A DNA stretch of 64,000 nt. It comes from Microbulbifer hainanensis. GTDB taxonomy: Bacteria > Pseudomonadota > Gammaproteobacteria > Pseudomonadales > Cellvibrionaceae. The notes beneath the pieces were generated by a model that saw only the letters and a list, made by a program, of their open reading frames with translations, was not told where the DNA came from and did not search any database. The stretch covers positions 62,001 to 126,000 of the forward strand of contig NZ_JACZCR010000054.1 of assembly GCF_014904735.1 (NCBI RefSeq), given 5' to 3'. Each line of letters begins with the position of its first letter. The first letter of the stretch is position 1. Made by a program: the position numbers and the translations under genes. Positions 1 to 7,938 of this stretch are shown here, piece after piece.

Positions 1-38
1 GCAACATTACGGCAAGAAGGCAACGGTTTCAGGTCGCA

Positions 39-54
39 CTGTATTTTCATACAG
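39..54 (+). promoter_or_regulatory. LexA operator (SOS box)
   Basis: The 16 bases CTGTATTTTCATACAG fit the gammaproteobacterial LexA consensus CTGT-N8-ACAG exactly. They form a perfect 6-bp inverted repeat (CTGTAT/ATACAG) around a 4-base centre. The box ends 21 bases before the ATG of the short ORF at 76, the usual place for LexA repression of a promoter. No gene is visible to the left within the window, so the rightward ORF is the likely target. The match is seen directly; regulation by LexA is inferred. Confidence 0.8.
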
Positions 55-75
55 ATATAGAAGCAGTAGGTAGGC

Positions 76-225
76 ATGGCCGAAGCGAAGAAACGCGCTC
101 AGAATGAATTACAGGCCGCCTCAGCGCTAACCACGGCCAGCATCCGCCGTTATTGGAGCCCTAAAAGCGATCCACACCCCGTCGACCGCCAAACATCCTC
201 GAACGCCCAACCTTACAAGACCTGA
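76..225 (+). CDS. Small SOS-controlled ORF of unknown function, possibly a broken gene
   Basis: A 49-codon ORF begins with ATG just after an AGGTAGG-like ribosome-binding sequence and directly downstream of a perfect LexA box. The peptide (starts MAEAKKRAQNELQAAS) is basic and Ala-rich at its N terminus, has no signal peptide or membrane segment, and I do not recognise it. It stops at a TGA at 223-225. A different frame, open from 165 to about 305 and lacking its own ATG, also reads like protein (it includes TLQDLTLGSAFLDSSPLF). This suggests either a compact SOS peptide or a frameshifted gene of about 75 codons. Third-position GC of both frames looks similar. The regulatory site makes real expression plausible; the function is unknown. 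Confidence 0.45.
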   Translation: MAEAKKRAQNELQAASALTTASIRRYWSPKSDPHPVDRQTSSNAQPYKT

Positions 226-304
226 CACTGGGCTCAGCATTCCTAGACAGCTCACCGCTATTTTCGGACCAGTACGCGCACGGGTCCTTTCTGGCGTGCC
301 CTCC

Positions 305-835
305 TTAAAGAACTTGATCGCCTTTCACCTGCCGACTTATCGCGTCTTTTGCCTTAGAGGCGACAAGGAAGTTCTTTCGCATCTCGTCCAAGGTGGCGGA
401 TGATCCAGAGAGCGAAAAACGAACAACACTAAAGGCCCCTCCTTCCATAGCCATAGCAAACCCGACCTTATTGGATTTTCGAACTATCTGATCAATCCGG
501 TCAAAATCCGCTAAGTTATAGAAACCACCCAGTGAGGTTGAGTTGTGGCAAACCATGTCGATGGTGAAAGCCGCTGTATCGGAATTGACCAAGGCCGAAT
601 AAGAGCTTCCTGTTTCACAGGATGCCGGGAAGTTCACACTGTAGATACATTCCCCAGTATTGAAGTAGCAAACCTGAGTAAGCGCCTTCCCTGAATCACT
701 CGCCGTCAATGCAAAAGTGCCAGAATTGTCATCAAAGTAGGCCCATTTCCAAGAGCCGTAACCGTCAGCTGCGAGGGATAAACCAGAAGCTAGTGTGAGC
801 CCTAAAGTGAGGAGTAGGTAATTTATCGTTTTCAA
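305..835 (-). CDS. Small secreted protein of unknown function
   Basis: A 176-aa protein with a clear N-terminal signal peptide (MKTINYLLLTLGLTLASGLSLAA, cleavage expected after ALA/A near residue 23). The mature part contains four Cys, in the pairs CYFNTGEC and C-x(n)-C near residues 73 and 95, consistent with periplasmic or extracellular disulfides. The start is TTG: the only in-frame start near the signal peptide is preceded by GGGAGA six bases upstream. The C-terminal third is charged and Lys-rich. No domain is recognised. It is monocistronic: the LexA-linked ORF lies convergent to it, and about 375 bases without a gene lie upstream. Secretion is well supported; the role is unknown. Confidence 0.7.
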   Translation of the reverse strand: MKTINYLLLTLGLTLASGLSLAADGYGSWKWAYFDDNSGTFALTASDSGKALTQVCYFNTGECIYSVNFPASCETGSSYSALVNSDTAAFTIDMVCHNSTSLGGFYNLADFDRIDQIVRKSNKVGFAMAMEGGAFSVVRFSLSGSSATLDEMRKNFLVASKAKDAISRQVKGDQVL

Positions 836-1210
836 TTCGCGTCTCCCTTTTTCTTTTTTTGCCTTCCGCGTGTCTTCGATTCTCTCCAGTACTGTGAACT
901 ACGTCAACCACGCCAATTTACAGCCATTTTCATGAGTAGGAGCCTGCAAGATGCGTGTAACTATGCGCTTTCCTATTGGGCCAAGCCTATTTCTAGCTTA
1001 GAGTCTATATGCTTGTCTGTATTCTTTCATTCTGCAGGTTACAACCTACAAAACACTTTTACATATCAATAACTTACATAATGTTCGAGTCCGTTCTCTG
1101 GTACCAAATACAAAAAAGCATTAGCTTTTTTGGTTAGTCCGGCCGAGTAAAAGACGCCGCGCCGTCCGCGATTCCCCCCCTTATCTCTGATTCCGCAATA
1201 GGCAATAAAG
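836..1210. other. Gene-free stretch between a secreted protein and the yedK-like gene
   Basis: No convincing coding sequence is seen here. A 63-codon minus-strand ORF overlaps the 3' end of the yedK-like gene and has no protein-like features. The stretch holds the ribosome-binding site and presumably the promoter of the secreted protein, and a poly-A/poly-T hairpin at 1112-1131. It is visibly AT-richer than the flanking genes. Confidence 0.6.
1112..1131. terminator. Symmetrical A/T hairpin, possible bidirectional terminator
   Basis: AAAAAAGC-ATTA-GCTTTTTT is a perfect 8-bp stem with a 4-base loop, ending in a T run on either strand. It lies downstream of the minus-strand yedK-like gene. The stem is GC-poor, so termination is plausible but weak. 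Confidence 0.4.
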
Positions 1211-1855
1211 CTACTCGACGCCGCGCCGCTCCCCCGCATATTCCGTTGACGTTGCACGCACTACCGGCCGAACCTGCAATGCGCTGTCCGCGTACTCGAT
1301 ATGGGGATGCAGGTACGGCTCAAACTGCTTCGTATCCTCACCACCCTGCAGCCAGCTTTCAACAAAAACCGTGTCGGCGGGGGCAACCATCGGCAACGAT
1401 TTTTCGTGGTATTGCTTTGTCGCCGGGTGCGCGTCCAGGGTGATGATGGAACAGCTAAGCACATCGCCCCAAGTCTTGTAGAGGCCGCAGAAAAAAAGCG
1501 GCGCACCGTAACTGAACTCGACCGGGTTCTTGCCGTGCTGGCTCTCCACCCAGGCCGTGGCGGGAATCAGGCAACGGGATTTGCGGTATTCGGGGCGCTG
1601 CCCCAGTTTTTTCCAGTTGCTGTTGATGGACCAGTATTTACGATGGGGTTTCCAGCCATCGCCGGCGCGCTCCAGGTAGAGGTGCCAGATGGCATTTTCC
1701 ACCTCCGGCGCGCCATGGCGGGCCGTCACAATGGATACCTGCTGGGTCGGTCGCCGGCGGCGCCCGAAGATCATCCGCTGCGGGTGATGCACGCCGTAAA
1801 TTTCCAGAAAGCGCTCGATTCCCGCGTGATCATCCACATCGAAAACACTGCACAT
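1211..1855 (-). CDS. SOS response-associated peptidase family protein (HMCES/YedK-like), divergent
   Basis: A 214-aa SRAP-domain protein. Members of this family form a DNA-protein crosslink with abasic sites in single-stranded DNA through Cys2, which becomes N-terminal after removal of Met. The start at 1855 was chosen because it places Cys at position 2 (MCSVFDVDD); the open frame extends further upstream but that part has no family similarity. The other expected active-site residues fall in place: Glu104 in CLIPATAWVE and His150 in YHEKSLPMV. The usual MCGR start and NARxE segment are altered (MCSV, INSNW), so this is a divergent subgroup. It lies 29 bases downstream of the MFS gene on the same strand and is probably cotranscribed. 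Family assignment is firm; activity is inferred. Confidence 0.85.
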   Translation of the reverse strand: MCSVFDVDDHAGIERFLEIYGVHHPQRMIFGRRRRPTQQVSIVTARHGAPEVENAIWHLYLERAGDGWKPHRKYWSINSNWKKLGQRPEYRKSRCLIPATAWVESQHGKNPVEFSYGAPLFFCGLYKTWGDVLSCSIITLDAHPATKQYHEKSLPMVAPADTVFVESWLQGGEDTKQFEPYLHPHIEYADSALQVRPVVRATSTEYAGERRGVE

Positions 1856-1884
1856 GGCGCACTCCCGATTGATCCAATATCCGC

Positions 1885-3084
1885 CTACCGTGCCGCCGCC
1901 AGCTGTGCCGGAGCGCGCAGCGTCAGCAGCGACAATCCGAGCGCCAGCAGGGCGCACACGGCGATACTCGCCACCAGCGGCAGGGGCGTGCCATCGAAAA
2001 CCTGGCTGACGATGACGATGGCAACCGCGCCCTGCAACATCTGCAGTGCGCCGCCCAGTGCGGCGGCGGTGCCGGCAATGGGACCGTGATTGTCGAGGGA
2101 GAGCACCATCGTGGTGGGCACTACCAGCCCAAGGAATGCATTGGTGACAATCAGCATCGCCACCAGCAGCGCGAAGCTGTCGATGCCCGCGGCAAACAGG
2201 GCGCACATCAACGATGCACTGCCGGCGAAACCCGCAACACCCCAGCGCACGACATTGGCGGAACCAAAGCGCTCGCCCAGATTCGCGGCAAACTGACTGG
2301 CGGTAAAAAATCCCAGCGCATTGAGCGCGAAGGCCAGGCTGAACTGGGTCGACGTCAACCCGTAGTGGCCCGTGTAGAGAAACGACGCGGTGGATAGAAA
2401 CACGAAGAAGCTCGACATGCCCAGGCCACCGATCAGCGTCAGTCCCATATAGGCGGGATCGCGCAGCAGCGTGGCAAAGGCGCTCCGCATGGCGCCGAAC
2501 TCGAAGGGCACCCGGTCGGCCGGTGCCAGGGATTCCGGCAGCTTAAATCCAGCCAGCAACAAGCTGACCACCGTTGCCGCAGCCACGGCGATAAATACCG
2601 AGGGCCAGCCAAAGGGGCCGATCAGTGCGCTGCCGGCCAGGGGCGCGAGCATTGGCGAGATGGAAATCACCAGCATGACCGTCGTCATCAGCCGCGTGGC
2701 CTCGGTGCCGGTATAGCGGTCGCGGATAATCGCGCGCGGAATCGACATCACCGCTGCCGCGCCGATGCCCTGTACAAAGCGCAGCGCGATCAGCCACTCG
2801 ATGGTCGGGGCAAAGGCACAGCCCAGTGATGCCAGCGCGAACAGGATCAGACCGAAATAGAGGGGCGGCTTGCGCCCAAACATGTCGGCGGCTGGACCAT
2901 AAAACAGCTGGCAAACCCCGAACGCCACAAAAAATGACATCAGGGTGTACTGGGTGGCTTCCACCGGCGCGCCAAAACTGTCGGCAATCACCGGCAGCGC
3001 CGGCAGGTACATATCGATGGCAAAGGGACCGACACAGCTCAACAGCCCAAGGATGATCGCCATGCCCCAAAATTCACGCTTCAT
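1885..3084 (-). CDS. Bcr/CflA family multidrug efflux MFS transporter
   Basis: A 399-aa inner-membrane protein with about 12 hydrophobic helices. The N terminus (GPFAIDMYLPALPVIADSF) is characteristic of the Bcr/CflA drug:H+ antiporter group, and the loop between helices 2 and 3 carries the MFS motif A variant GPAADMFGRKP. The motif RFVQGIGAAAVMSIPRAIIRD also matches the Bcr group. The length matches the family (about 400 aa). Substrates of relatives include bicyclomycin, sulfonamides and chloramphenicol; the substrate here cannot be told from sequence. The gene precedes the yedK-like gene with 29 bases between them, suggesting an operon, and is divergent from the lipoprotein gene at 3260. 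Confidence 0.9.
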   Translation of the reverse strand: MKREFWGMAIILGLLSCVGPFAIDMYLPALPVIADSFGAPVEATQYTLMSFFVAFGVCQLFYGPAADMFGRKPPLYFGLILFALASLGCAFAPTIEWLIALRFVQGIGAAAVMSIPRAIIRDRYTGTEATRLMTTVMLVISISPMLAPLAGSALIGPFGWPSVFIAVAAATVVSLLLAGFKLPESLAPADRVPFEFGAMRSAFATLLRDPAYMGLTLIGGLGMSSFFVFLSTASFLYTGHYGLTSTQFSLAFALNALGFFTASQFAANLGERFGSANVVRWGVAGFAGSASLMCALFAAGIDSFALLVAMLIVTNAFLGLVVPTTMVLSLDNHGPIAGTAAALGGALQMLQGAVAIVIVSQVFDGTPLPLVASIAVCALLALGLSLLTLRAPAQLAAAR

Positions 3085-3259
3085 AGGTTACCCACCGCCA
3101 CCCGGCTTACTGTCTGATTTCCGCACCGGGACTCCCCCGCATCGCCCTACAGTCTAACAGGGCGCCGCCATCAGGCTAGCCCGCAAGTGACCGCTTGCGC
3201 TTGTCTCCACCGGTGGATTGACCTAAGACTAAATAGGCACCTTCAAATCGAGGCCGATT

Positions 3260-3724
3260 ATGTATTCACCCGCAGCTATACGCGGCCCGTTGTGGCTAGT
3301 TACCCTGCTGTCGATACTGCTCGTCAGCGCCTGCCAGCAAAAAACCAGCCCGCCGAGTGCCGAGGCAAGCCTGATCACCATCTCCGGCAGCCTGGTCTAT
3401 CCCCAACGCATCGCCCTGCCCCGCGAGGCTGTGGCCACCATCCGTCTGCAGGATGTTTCCCGCGCCGATGCGCCTGCAAAGATTATCGCGATGGAACTCA
3501 TCGAGCTGCATGGCCAGCAGGTGCCTATCTCGTTTGCCGTGCGGGCGCCAAAAAGTAGCTTCCAGCCCGGACACCGGTATTCCATCGCCGCGCGTATCGA
3601 GAACGGCGACGGCAAACTGCTGTGGATTACCGATAGCCATAATGCCGTAGAGCCGACACAGGAACGCATCGATCTGGGTGAGGTGAACCTGGTTCAGGCG
3701 GGAAAGGGAAATAAACCGCAGTAG
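3260..3724 (+). CDS. YbaY-type outer-membrane lipoprotein
   Basis: A 154-aa lipoprotein. The N-terminal hydrophobic stretch ends in LLVSAC, a good lipobox placing the lipidated Cys at residue 25. The mature domain (residues 38-145) resembles the YbaY/YscW family, beta-rich periplasmic proteins with the pattern ISGSLVYPQRIALPREAVATIRLQDVS followed by an Ala-rich ligand-like region. YbaY itself has no clear function; YscW relatives act as pilotins for secretins. No secretion genes are nearby, so a pilot role should not be assumed. It is transcribed alone, divergent from the MFS gene and convergent with the K+ channel gene. Confidence 0.8.
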   Translation: MYSPAAIRGPLWLVTLLSILLVSACQQKTSPPSAEASLITISGSLVYPQRIALPREAVATIRLQDVSRADAPAKIIAMELIELHGQQVPISFAVRAPKSSFQPGHRYSIAARIENGDGKLLWITDSHNAVEPTQERIDLGEVNLVQAGKGNKPQ

Positions 3725-3756
3725 CGATTGGCGGCACGCGGCAACAGCGACGCGGC

Positions 3757-4188
3757 TTATCCTCCGGTGTAGCGCCAGTAGCGCTGCATCTTCAGGAACA
3801 TGAACGACGCGGTCCAGGTGATCATCATCAGTCCCGCCAGCGCTTCCAGACCGGCCGTAAAGCGCAGGTGGCCCAGGGGTTCGATGTCGCCAAAACCCAG
3901 CGACGTATAGGTCGTAAAGGAAAAATAGGCGCAGTCGATCAGGCTGCCATCAAAATTGCCTTCCAGCGTCTGGAAGTGATCCGAGTGGACCATATAGAAA
4001 TAGCCGAGGGCAAACAGCCAGATTTCCACAACGTGCGCCATCAGGGCGCCGAGCACACCGATCAGCACCGCCATATTGCGCCGCACCGACCACTTCTGCC
4101 CGACCAAAAACAGGAAGTTCAGCGCCTCGTGGTGAATGACGACAACCGCAGCCACCAATAAGCTGTTCAGTATGAACGCGACGACCAT
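3757..4188 (-). CDS. Two-TM potassium channel family protein (Ion_trans_2)
   Basis: A 143-aa membrane protein with predicted helices near residues 3-28, 38-66 and 105-132. Between the last two is a pore loop with the selectivity-filter-like TSLGFGD at residues 95-101, the bacterial variant of TVGYGD, preceded by AYFSFTTY. No RCK/TrkA-N or voltage-sensor domain is present, so it is a minimal pore module. Its ATG overlaps the stop of tadA by ATGA, so the two are translationally coupled. It is probably a K+ or non-selective cation channel in the inner membrane; ion preference is inferred from the filter only. Confidence 0.8.
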   Translation of the reverse strand: MVVAFILNSLLVAAVVVIHHEALNFLFLVGQKWSVRRNMAVLIGVLGALMAHVVEIWLFALGYFYMVHSDHFQTLEGNFDGSLIDCAYFSFTTYTSLGFGDIEPLGHLRFTAGLEALAGLMMITWTASFMFLKMQRYWRYTGG

Positions 4189-4652
4189 CAGTCGCCGCTC
4201 CGGCGGGCGCGAAAAAATTCGCGCACCAGCGCTGCGGCTTCGTCGGCCATCACGCCGCTCTCCACAGCAATCCGGTGATTGAAGAAATCCGCTTCACCCA
4301 GTTGCAGGCGGCTTTCCACAACGCCGGCCCGCGGCTCGCTGGCGCCGTACACCAGGCGCGCCACCCGCGCGTGCACCATGGCGCCGAAGCACATGGTGCA
4401 GGGTTCGATGGTTACATAGAGCGTAGTATCCGGCAGGCGGTAGTTTTGTTCCTGTTCCGCCGCGCGGCGCAGCGCAACGATTTCCGCGTGGGCACTCGGA
4501 TCGCAGTTACCGATCGGGCGGTTACTGCCCTCGCCGATCACCTGGCCATTGCGCACCAGTACTGCACCGACCGGCACTTCACCGCGCTCGGCGGCAATTT
4601 CCGCGAGTTCCAGCGCGCGCCGCATAAATCCGTAATCCCGGGGCGTTGCCAT
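4188..4652 (-). CDS. tadA: tRNA-specific adenosine deaminase TadA
   Basis: A 154-aa zinc-dependent deaminase that converts adenosine-34 of tRNA-Arg(ACG) to inosine, needed for decoding CGN codons. The catalytic signature is complete: H55-A-E57 (zinc ligand and proton-shuttling Glu) and P-C85-T-M-C88 (zinc ligands). The N-terminal MRRALELAEIAAERGEVPVGAV is typical of TadA rather than of cytosine or CMP deaminases. The length fits (about 150-170 aa). It lies 12 bases downstream of rlmA and overlaps the channel gene, so three or four genes on this strand form an RNA-modification-flavoured operon. Confidence 0.95.
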   Translation of the reverse strand: MATPRDYGFMRRALELAEIAAERGEVPVGAVLVRNGQVIGEGSNRPIGNCDPSAHAEIVALRRAAEQEQNYRLPDTTLYVTIEPCTMCFGAMVHARVARLVYGASEPRAGVVESRLQLGEADFFNHRIAVESGVMADEAAALVREFFRARRSGD

Positions 4653-4664
4653 TGTCCCTTTCCG

Positions 4665-5468
4665 TTACTTCCTGCAGACCAGACGGCGCACCACGAAGTC
4701 CGCCTCCAATTTCAGGGAATCTTTCTGTTCCAGCTCCCGCCGCACATCGCTGTGGCCTTTCCAGGCAAATGGGGTCATGGCGAGAAAGCCCGCAATCGCT
4801 TCCTGCCCTTCCAGTTGGAAGGGGAAACAGCAGCGCATTTCCACATCCGGCGCAAATCCTTCCACCGCTTTCGGTGGTGCGTGTTCTCGCGGCTCGCTGT
4901 ACAGCGCCTGTTTCAGGGACCACAGGTGTTCGGGCCCTGGCGCCACATCCAGCAGCGATCCACCCGGATTTACCACCCGGCACATTTCATCGTCTGCGGC
5001 CGGGGCAAAGACACGCAACAGGTGATCGACACTGTCCGTCACCACGGGCAAGCCGTAACTGCCGGCCACAACAAACTGGGCACCCGGCTGGCGCTTGGCC
5101 GCCATCCGCACTCCGGCCTTGGCAATATCGACACCCGCAATATCGTGCGCCGGCCAGCCCGCGGCCTCCAGCTGGCGCGTGTAATAACCTTCGCCACAAC
5201 CGATATCCAACAGCTGCCGGCCGGGCGCATAGGGCAGTAACGCCACAATGGCGTCCACTAATGGACGATAGTGTCCAGCCTCGAGAAAATGCCGACGTGC
5301 TTGCAGCATGTCGGCGGAATCTCCAGGTTCCTTGCTGCGCTTACGGCTCACCGGCAGCAGGTTGACATAGCCCTCCCGGGCACAGTCAAAGCTGTGGCGA
5401 TTGTCACAGTGCCAGTTGCTGTCGCTGAATTTCAGCGGCAGCTGGCAGAGGGGGCATTGCCAGATCAT
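4665..5468 (-). CDS. rlmA: 23S rRNA (guanine-N1)-methyltransferase RlmA
   Basis: A 267-aa class I SAM methyltransferase. The N terminus carries the RlmA zinc-binding pattern C5-x2-C8-x12-C21-x3-H25, followed by the family-typical [12 protein letters not shown] and a SAM-binding glycine motif [15 protein letters not shown] near residue 99. In E. coli this enzyme methylates G745 of 23S rRNA (helix 35). The C-terminal segment (TPFAWKG) is also conserved in the family. Its ATG overlaps the stop of the upstream GMC oxidoreductase gene by 4 bases, indicating cotranscription, though no functional link between the two is apparent. Confidence 0.92.
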   Translation of the reverse strand: MIWQCPLCQLPLKFSDSNWHCDNRHSFDCAREGYVNLLPVSRKRSKEPGDSADMLQARRHFLEAGHYRPLVDAIVALLPYAPGRQLLDIGCGEGYYTRQLEAAGWPAHDIAGVDIAKAGVRMAAKRQPGAQFVVAGSYGLPVVTDSVDHLLRVFAPAADDEMCRVVNPGGSLLDVAPGPEHLWSLKQALYSEPREHAPPKAVEGFAPDVEMRCCFPFQLEGQEAIAGFLAMTPFAWKGHSDVRRELEQKDSLKLEADFVVRRLVCRK

Positions 5469-7096
5469 TCTGTTGTTAAGGTCTCCGCTGGAGGGGTCGC
5501 TACTGGTGATTTGCGCAGAATCATATCCGCGGCTTTTTCGGCGATGGCGATCGTCGGCGCATTGGTGTTGCCGCTGATCAGGGTCGGCATTATGGAGGCG
5601 TCCACCACGCGCAGTCCATCCACCCCGCGTACTTTCAGCTCCGCATCCACCACCGCTAATTCGTCGCTGCCCATTTTACAGGTGCCAACAGGGTGATAAA
5701 TGCTTTCCGCATGACTGCGGATAAAAGCTTCGATGGCGCGGCGGTTGGTCAATTTCTTTTCCGGGCTCCAATAGCGCTTCCGATAACGCTTGATCGCCTC
5801 CTGCTCGAGAATGTCCCGGGCCATTTCAAACCCCTCCCGCAGTACCAGCATATCCTCGCGCTCGCTCAGGTAATTGGGTTGGATCCGGGGCAATGCACGT
5901 GGATCCGCACTGGCGAGGGATATTTCGCCACGGCTTTTCGGCCGCAGTGCACAGGCGTGCAGGGAGTAGCCGTACCCTCCCGGCTTTTTCAACCCGTGCT
6001 CGAATAGCGGGGCCGCACAAAAGTGGAACTGAATATCCGGGTGTGCACCAGCAATACTGGAGCTTGCGAAACCTCCCGCCTCCGCCACGTTACTTGTGAG
6101 CGGACCGGTGCTGGTCAACATGAATTCCGGCAGGCGCAGCGCAGTTTTGAGTTTCGGCCAGAATGCGTCGTTAAAGGTGATCGGCGCTGATGCTTCCGCC
6201 ACCTGGATGATATCCAGGTGGTCCTGCAGGTTTTTGCCCACGCCTGGCAGGTGCATCTGCGGCAGGATACCCAGTTGTTTCAATTCATTTTCGGCGCCGA
6301 TGCCCGACAGCATCAGCAGCTGTGGCGACTGCAGCGCACCGGCAGAGAGAATCACCTCCCGGTTGGCGATCACCTGCTTGCCGTTGATCAACTCCACGCC
6401 GGTAACACGATCGCCGCGAAACAGCAGCCGCGCAACCGGGCTGTGTGTCAGGACGCTGAGGTTGGGACGGCTCTCAGCCGGTCGCAGGTAAGCCATCGCG
6501 GAGGAACAGCGATGGCCGCATCGCTGAGTCACCTGATAGAACCCCACACCACCCTGCTGGCTGCCGTTGAAGTCGTTGTTAAGACGGTGGCCCGCGGATT
6601 GCGCAGCGCGCACGAAGGCGCGCCCGGCCGGAGATTTCCAGCGCAGGTCCGATACGGCCAGGGGTCCGTAGCCGCTGTGATGGGCATCGCTGCCGCGTGC
6701 ATTACCCTCCGCCAGCAAAAAGTATGGCAACAGGTCGCGCCAGCCCCAGCCCGCATTACCGGCCTCTTCCCAGGCGTCGTAGTCGGCGCCATTGCCGCGA
6801 ATATAGATCATCGCATTGATGGAGCTGCTGCCCCCGAGCGTGCGTCCCCGCGGCCAGAATAATTTGCGCCCTTTCAGGTAAGTCTGCGGCTCGGTGTAGT
6901 GGTGCAGGTTATGCCGTTTGCCCGGCACCAGATAAGCGACCCCGGCAGGGATATGAATCAGGGGACTGCGGTCACCGGGGCCGGCCTCCAGCAGTGCCAC
7001 ACGGTGCTGCTCTTCGGCACTCAGCCGGTTGGCGAGCACGCAGCCGGCTGAACCACCACCGACAATAACGTAATCAAAGACCATTTGACGGGGCAT
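5465..7096 (-). CDS. GMC family FAD-dependent oxidoreductase (choline dehydrogenase-like)
   Basis: A 543-aa flavoprotein. It has the N-terminal FAD dinucleotide-binding motif ([11 protein letters not shown], residues 9-19), GMC signature 1 ([18 protein letters not shown]), signature 2 ([15 protein letters not shown]), and C-terminal [12 protein letters not shown] and [18 protein letters not shown] holding the active-site His and Asn. ATG 7096 is preferred over the upstream in-frame start at 7138 because it sits after AGAGAG and just before the FAD motif. It is a paralogue of the betA gene at 22768 but is not linked to betaine genes; GMC enzymes oxidise diverse alcohols, so the substrate is open. 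It is divergent from the methyltransferase at 7178. Confidence 0.88.
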   Translation of the reverse strand: MPRQMVFDYVIVGGGSAGCVLANRLSAEEQHRVALLEAGPGDRSPLIHIPAGVAYLVPGKRHNLHHYTEPQTYLKGRKLFWPRGRTLGGSSSINAMIYIRGNGADYDAWEEAGNAGWGWRDLLPYFLLAEGNARGSDAHHSGYGPLAVSDLRWKSPAGRAFVRAAQSAGHRLNNDFNGSQQGGVGFYQVTQRCGHRCSSAMAYLRPAESRPNLSVLTHSPVARLLFRGDRVTGVELINGKQVIANREVILSAGALQSPQLLMLSGIGAENELKQLGILPQMHLPGVGKNLQDHLDIIQVAEASAPITFNDAFWPKLKTALRLPEFMLTSTGPLTSNVAEAGGFASSSIAGAHPDIQFHFCAAPLFEHGLKKPGGYGYSLHACALRPKSRGEISLASADPRALPRIQPNYLSEREDMLVLREGFEMARDILEQEAIKRYRKRYWSPEKKLTNRRAIEAFIRSHAESIYHPVGTCKMGSDELAVVDAELKVRGVDGLRVVDASIMPTLISGNTNAPTIAIAEKAADMILRKSPVATPPAETLTTE

Positions 7097-7177
7097 ATTG
7101 TTTTCTCTCTTATCCCTTGCTGCCTGCCGACGGTACACTTCCCGGCAGACATTTCACAGGGGCCGCGACGAGAACCC

Positions 7178-7867
7178 ATGAGCGATTCCGAATTCAGCGA
7201 CAAAAAGATCCTGCACAGCTGGCGGAAAAATGCCGCACCGTGGATTCGCGCCATCGACGGCACCACCATCGCCAGCCGTAAACTCGTTACCGACGCTGCA
7301 ATTGTAGCTGCCGTCACGGCGCTGAAACCCGCCTCGGTACTGGATATCGGCTGTGGTGAAGGCTGGCTGGCGCGGAAATTGACATCGCACGAAATCGACG
7401 TCTGCGGAATCGATGCCGTCGCGGAACTGGTAGCGGCCGCCCGCCGCCAATCCGGTCCGCGGGAGATTTACCGGCAGCTCAGTTATGCCGAACTATCCGG
7501 CGGCGCGCTACCCCTGCGATTCGATGTACTGGTCTGCAATTTTTCCCTGCTGGGCCGGGAATCTGTCAATGCGCTGTTTGCCGCCACCCGCGGATTGCTG
7601 AATCCCGGCGGCCACCTGGTCGTGCAGACGCTGCACCCGCTGGAGACCTGCGGCGAAGCCACCTATCGGGACGGATGGCGCGCCGGCAGCTGGGCGGGTT
7701 TCAGTGAGGATTTCAGTGATCCGGCCCCGTGGTATTTCCGCACGGTGGGCAGCTGGGTGACGCTGCTTACAGAAAACGGTATGCAGCTGGCGGCTTTGCG
7801 CGAACCGCTCCATCCCGAGACCGGACGGCCGGCTTCACTGATTCTGTCCGGAACGGTGGGCGGGTGA
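7178..7867 (+). CDS. Class I SAM-dependent methyltransferase
   Basis: A 229-aa methyltransferase. Motif I is [15 protein letters not shown] (about residues 52-66), followed by an acidic motif II (VCGIDAV), motif IV-like FDVLVCNFSLL and motif post-I LNPGGHLVVQTLHPLE. The ATG at 7178 (MSDSEFSDKKIL) was chosen because the longer reading frame to 7085 has no family-like sequence and would overlap the start of the divergent GMC gene. The fold resembles UbiG/UbiE-like small-molecule methyltransferases, but the acceptor cannot be deduced. It is a single gene closed by a strong hairpin at 7886. Confidence 0.8.
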   Translation: MSDSEFSDKKILHSWRKNAAPWIRAIDGTTIASRKLVTDAAIVAAVTALKPASVLDIGCGEGWLARKLTSHEIDVCGIDAVAELVAAARRQSGPREIYRQLSYAELSGGALPLRFDVLVCNFSLLGRESVNALFAATRGLLNPGGHLVVQTLHPLETCGEATYRDGWRAGSWAGFSEDFSDPAPWYFRTVGSWVTLLTENGMQLAALREPLHPETGRPASLILSGTVGG

Positions 7868-7885
7868 GGGAGTGGTCCAGAATGA

Positions 7886-7912
7886 CAAATCGCGGCCGGT
7901 GGCCGCGATTTG
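7886..7912. terminator. Strong hairpin terminator between convergent genes
   Basis: CAAATCGCGGCC-GGT-GGCCGCGATTTG is a perfect 12-bp stem with a 3-base loop. It lies in the 71-base gap between the convergent methyltransferase and hexosaminidase genes, with A/T-rich ends on both sides, so it can serve both directions. Confidence 0.75.
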
Positions 7913-7938
7913 TTGAGATCTGATAGTGGGTCGGATAA

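Noticed and set aside
1301-2089. A 262-codon plus-strand ORF over the yedK-like and MFS genes
   Set aside because: It is antisense to two well-supported genes and has no recognisable features; long antisense frames are common in GC-rich DNA.
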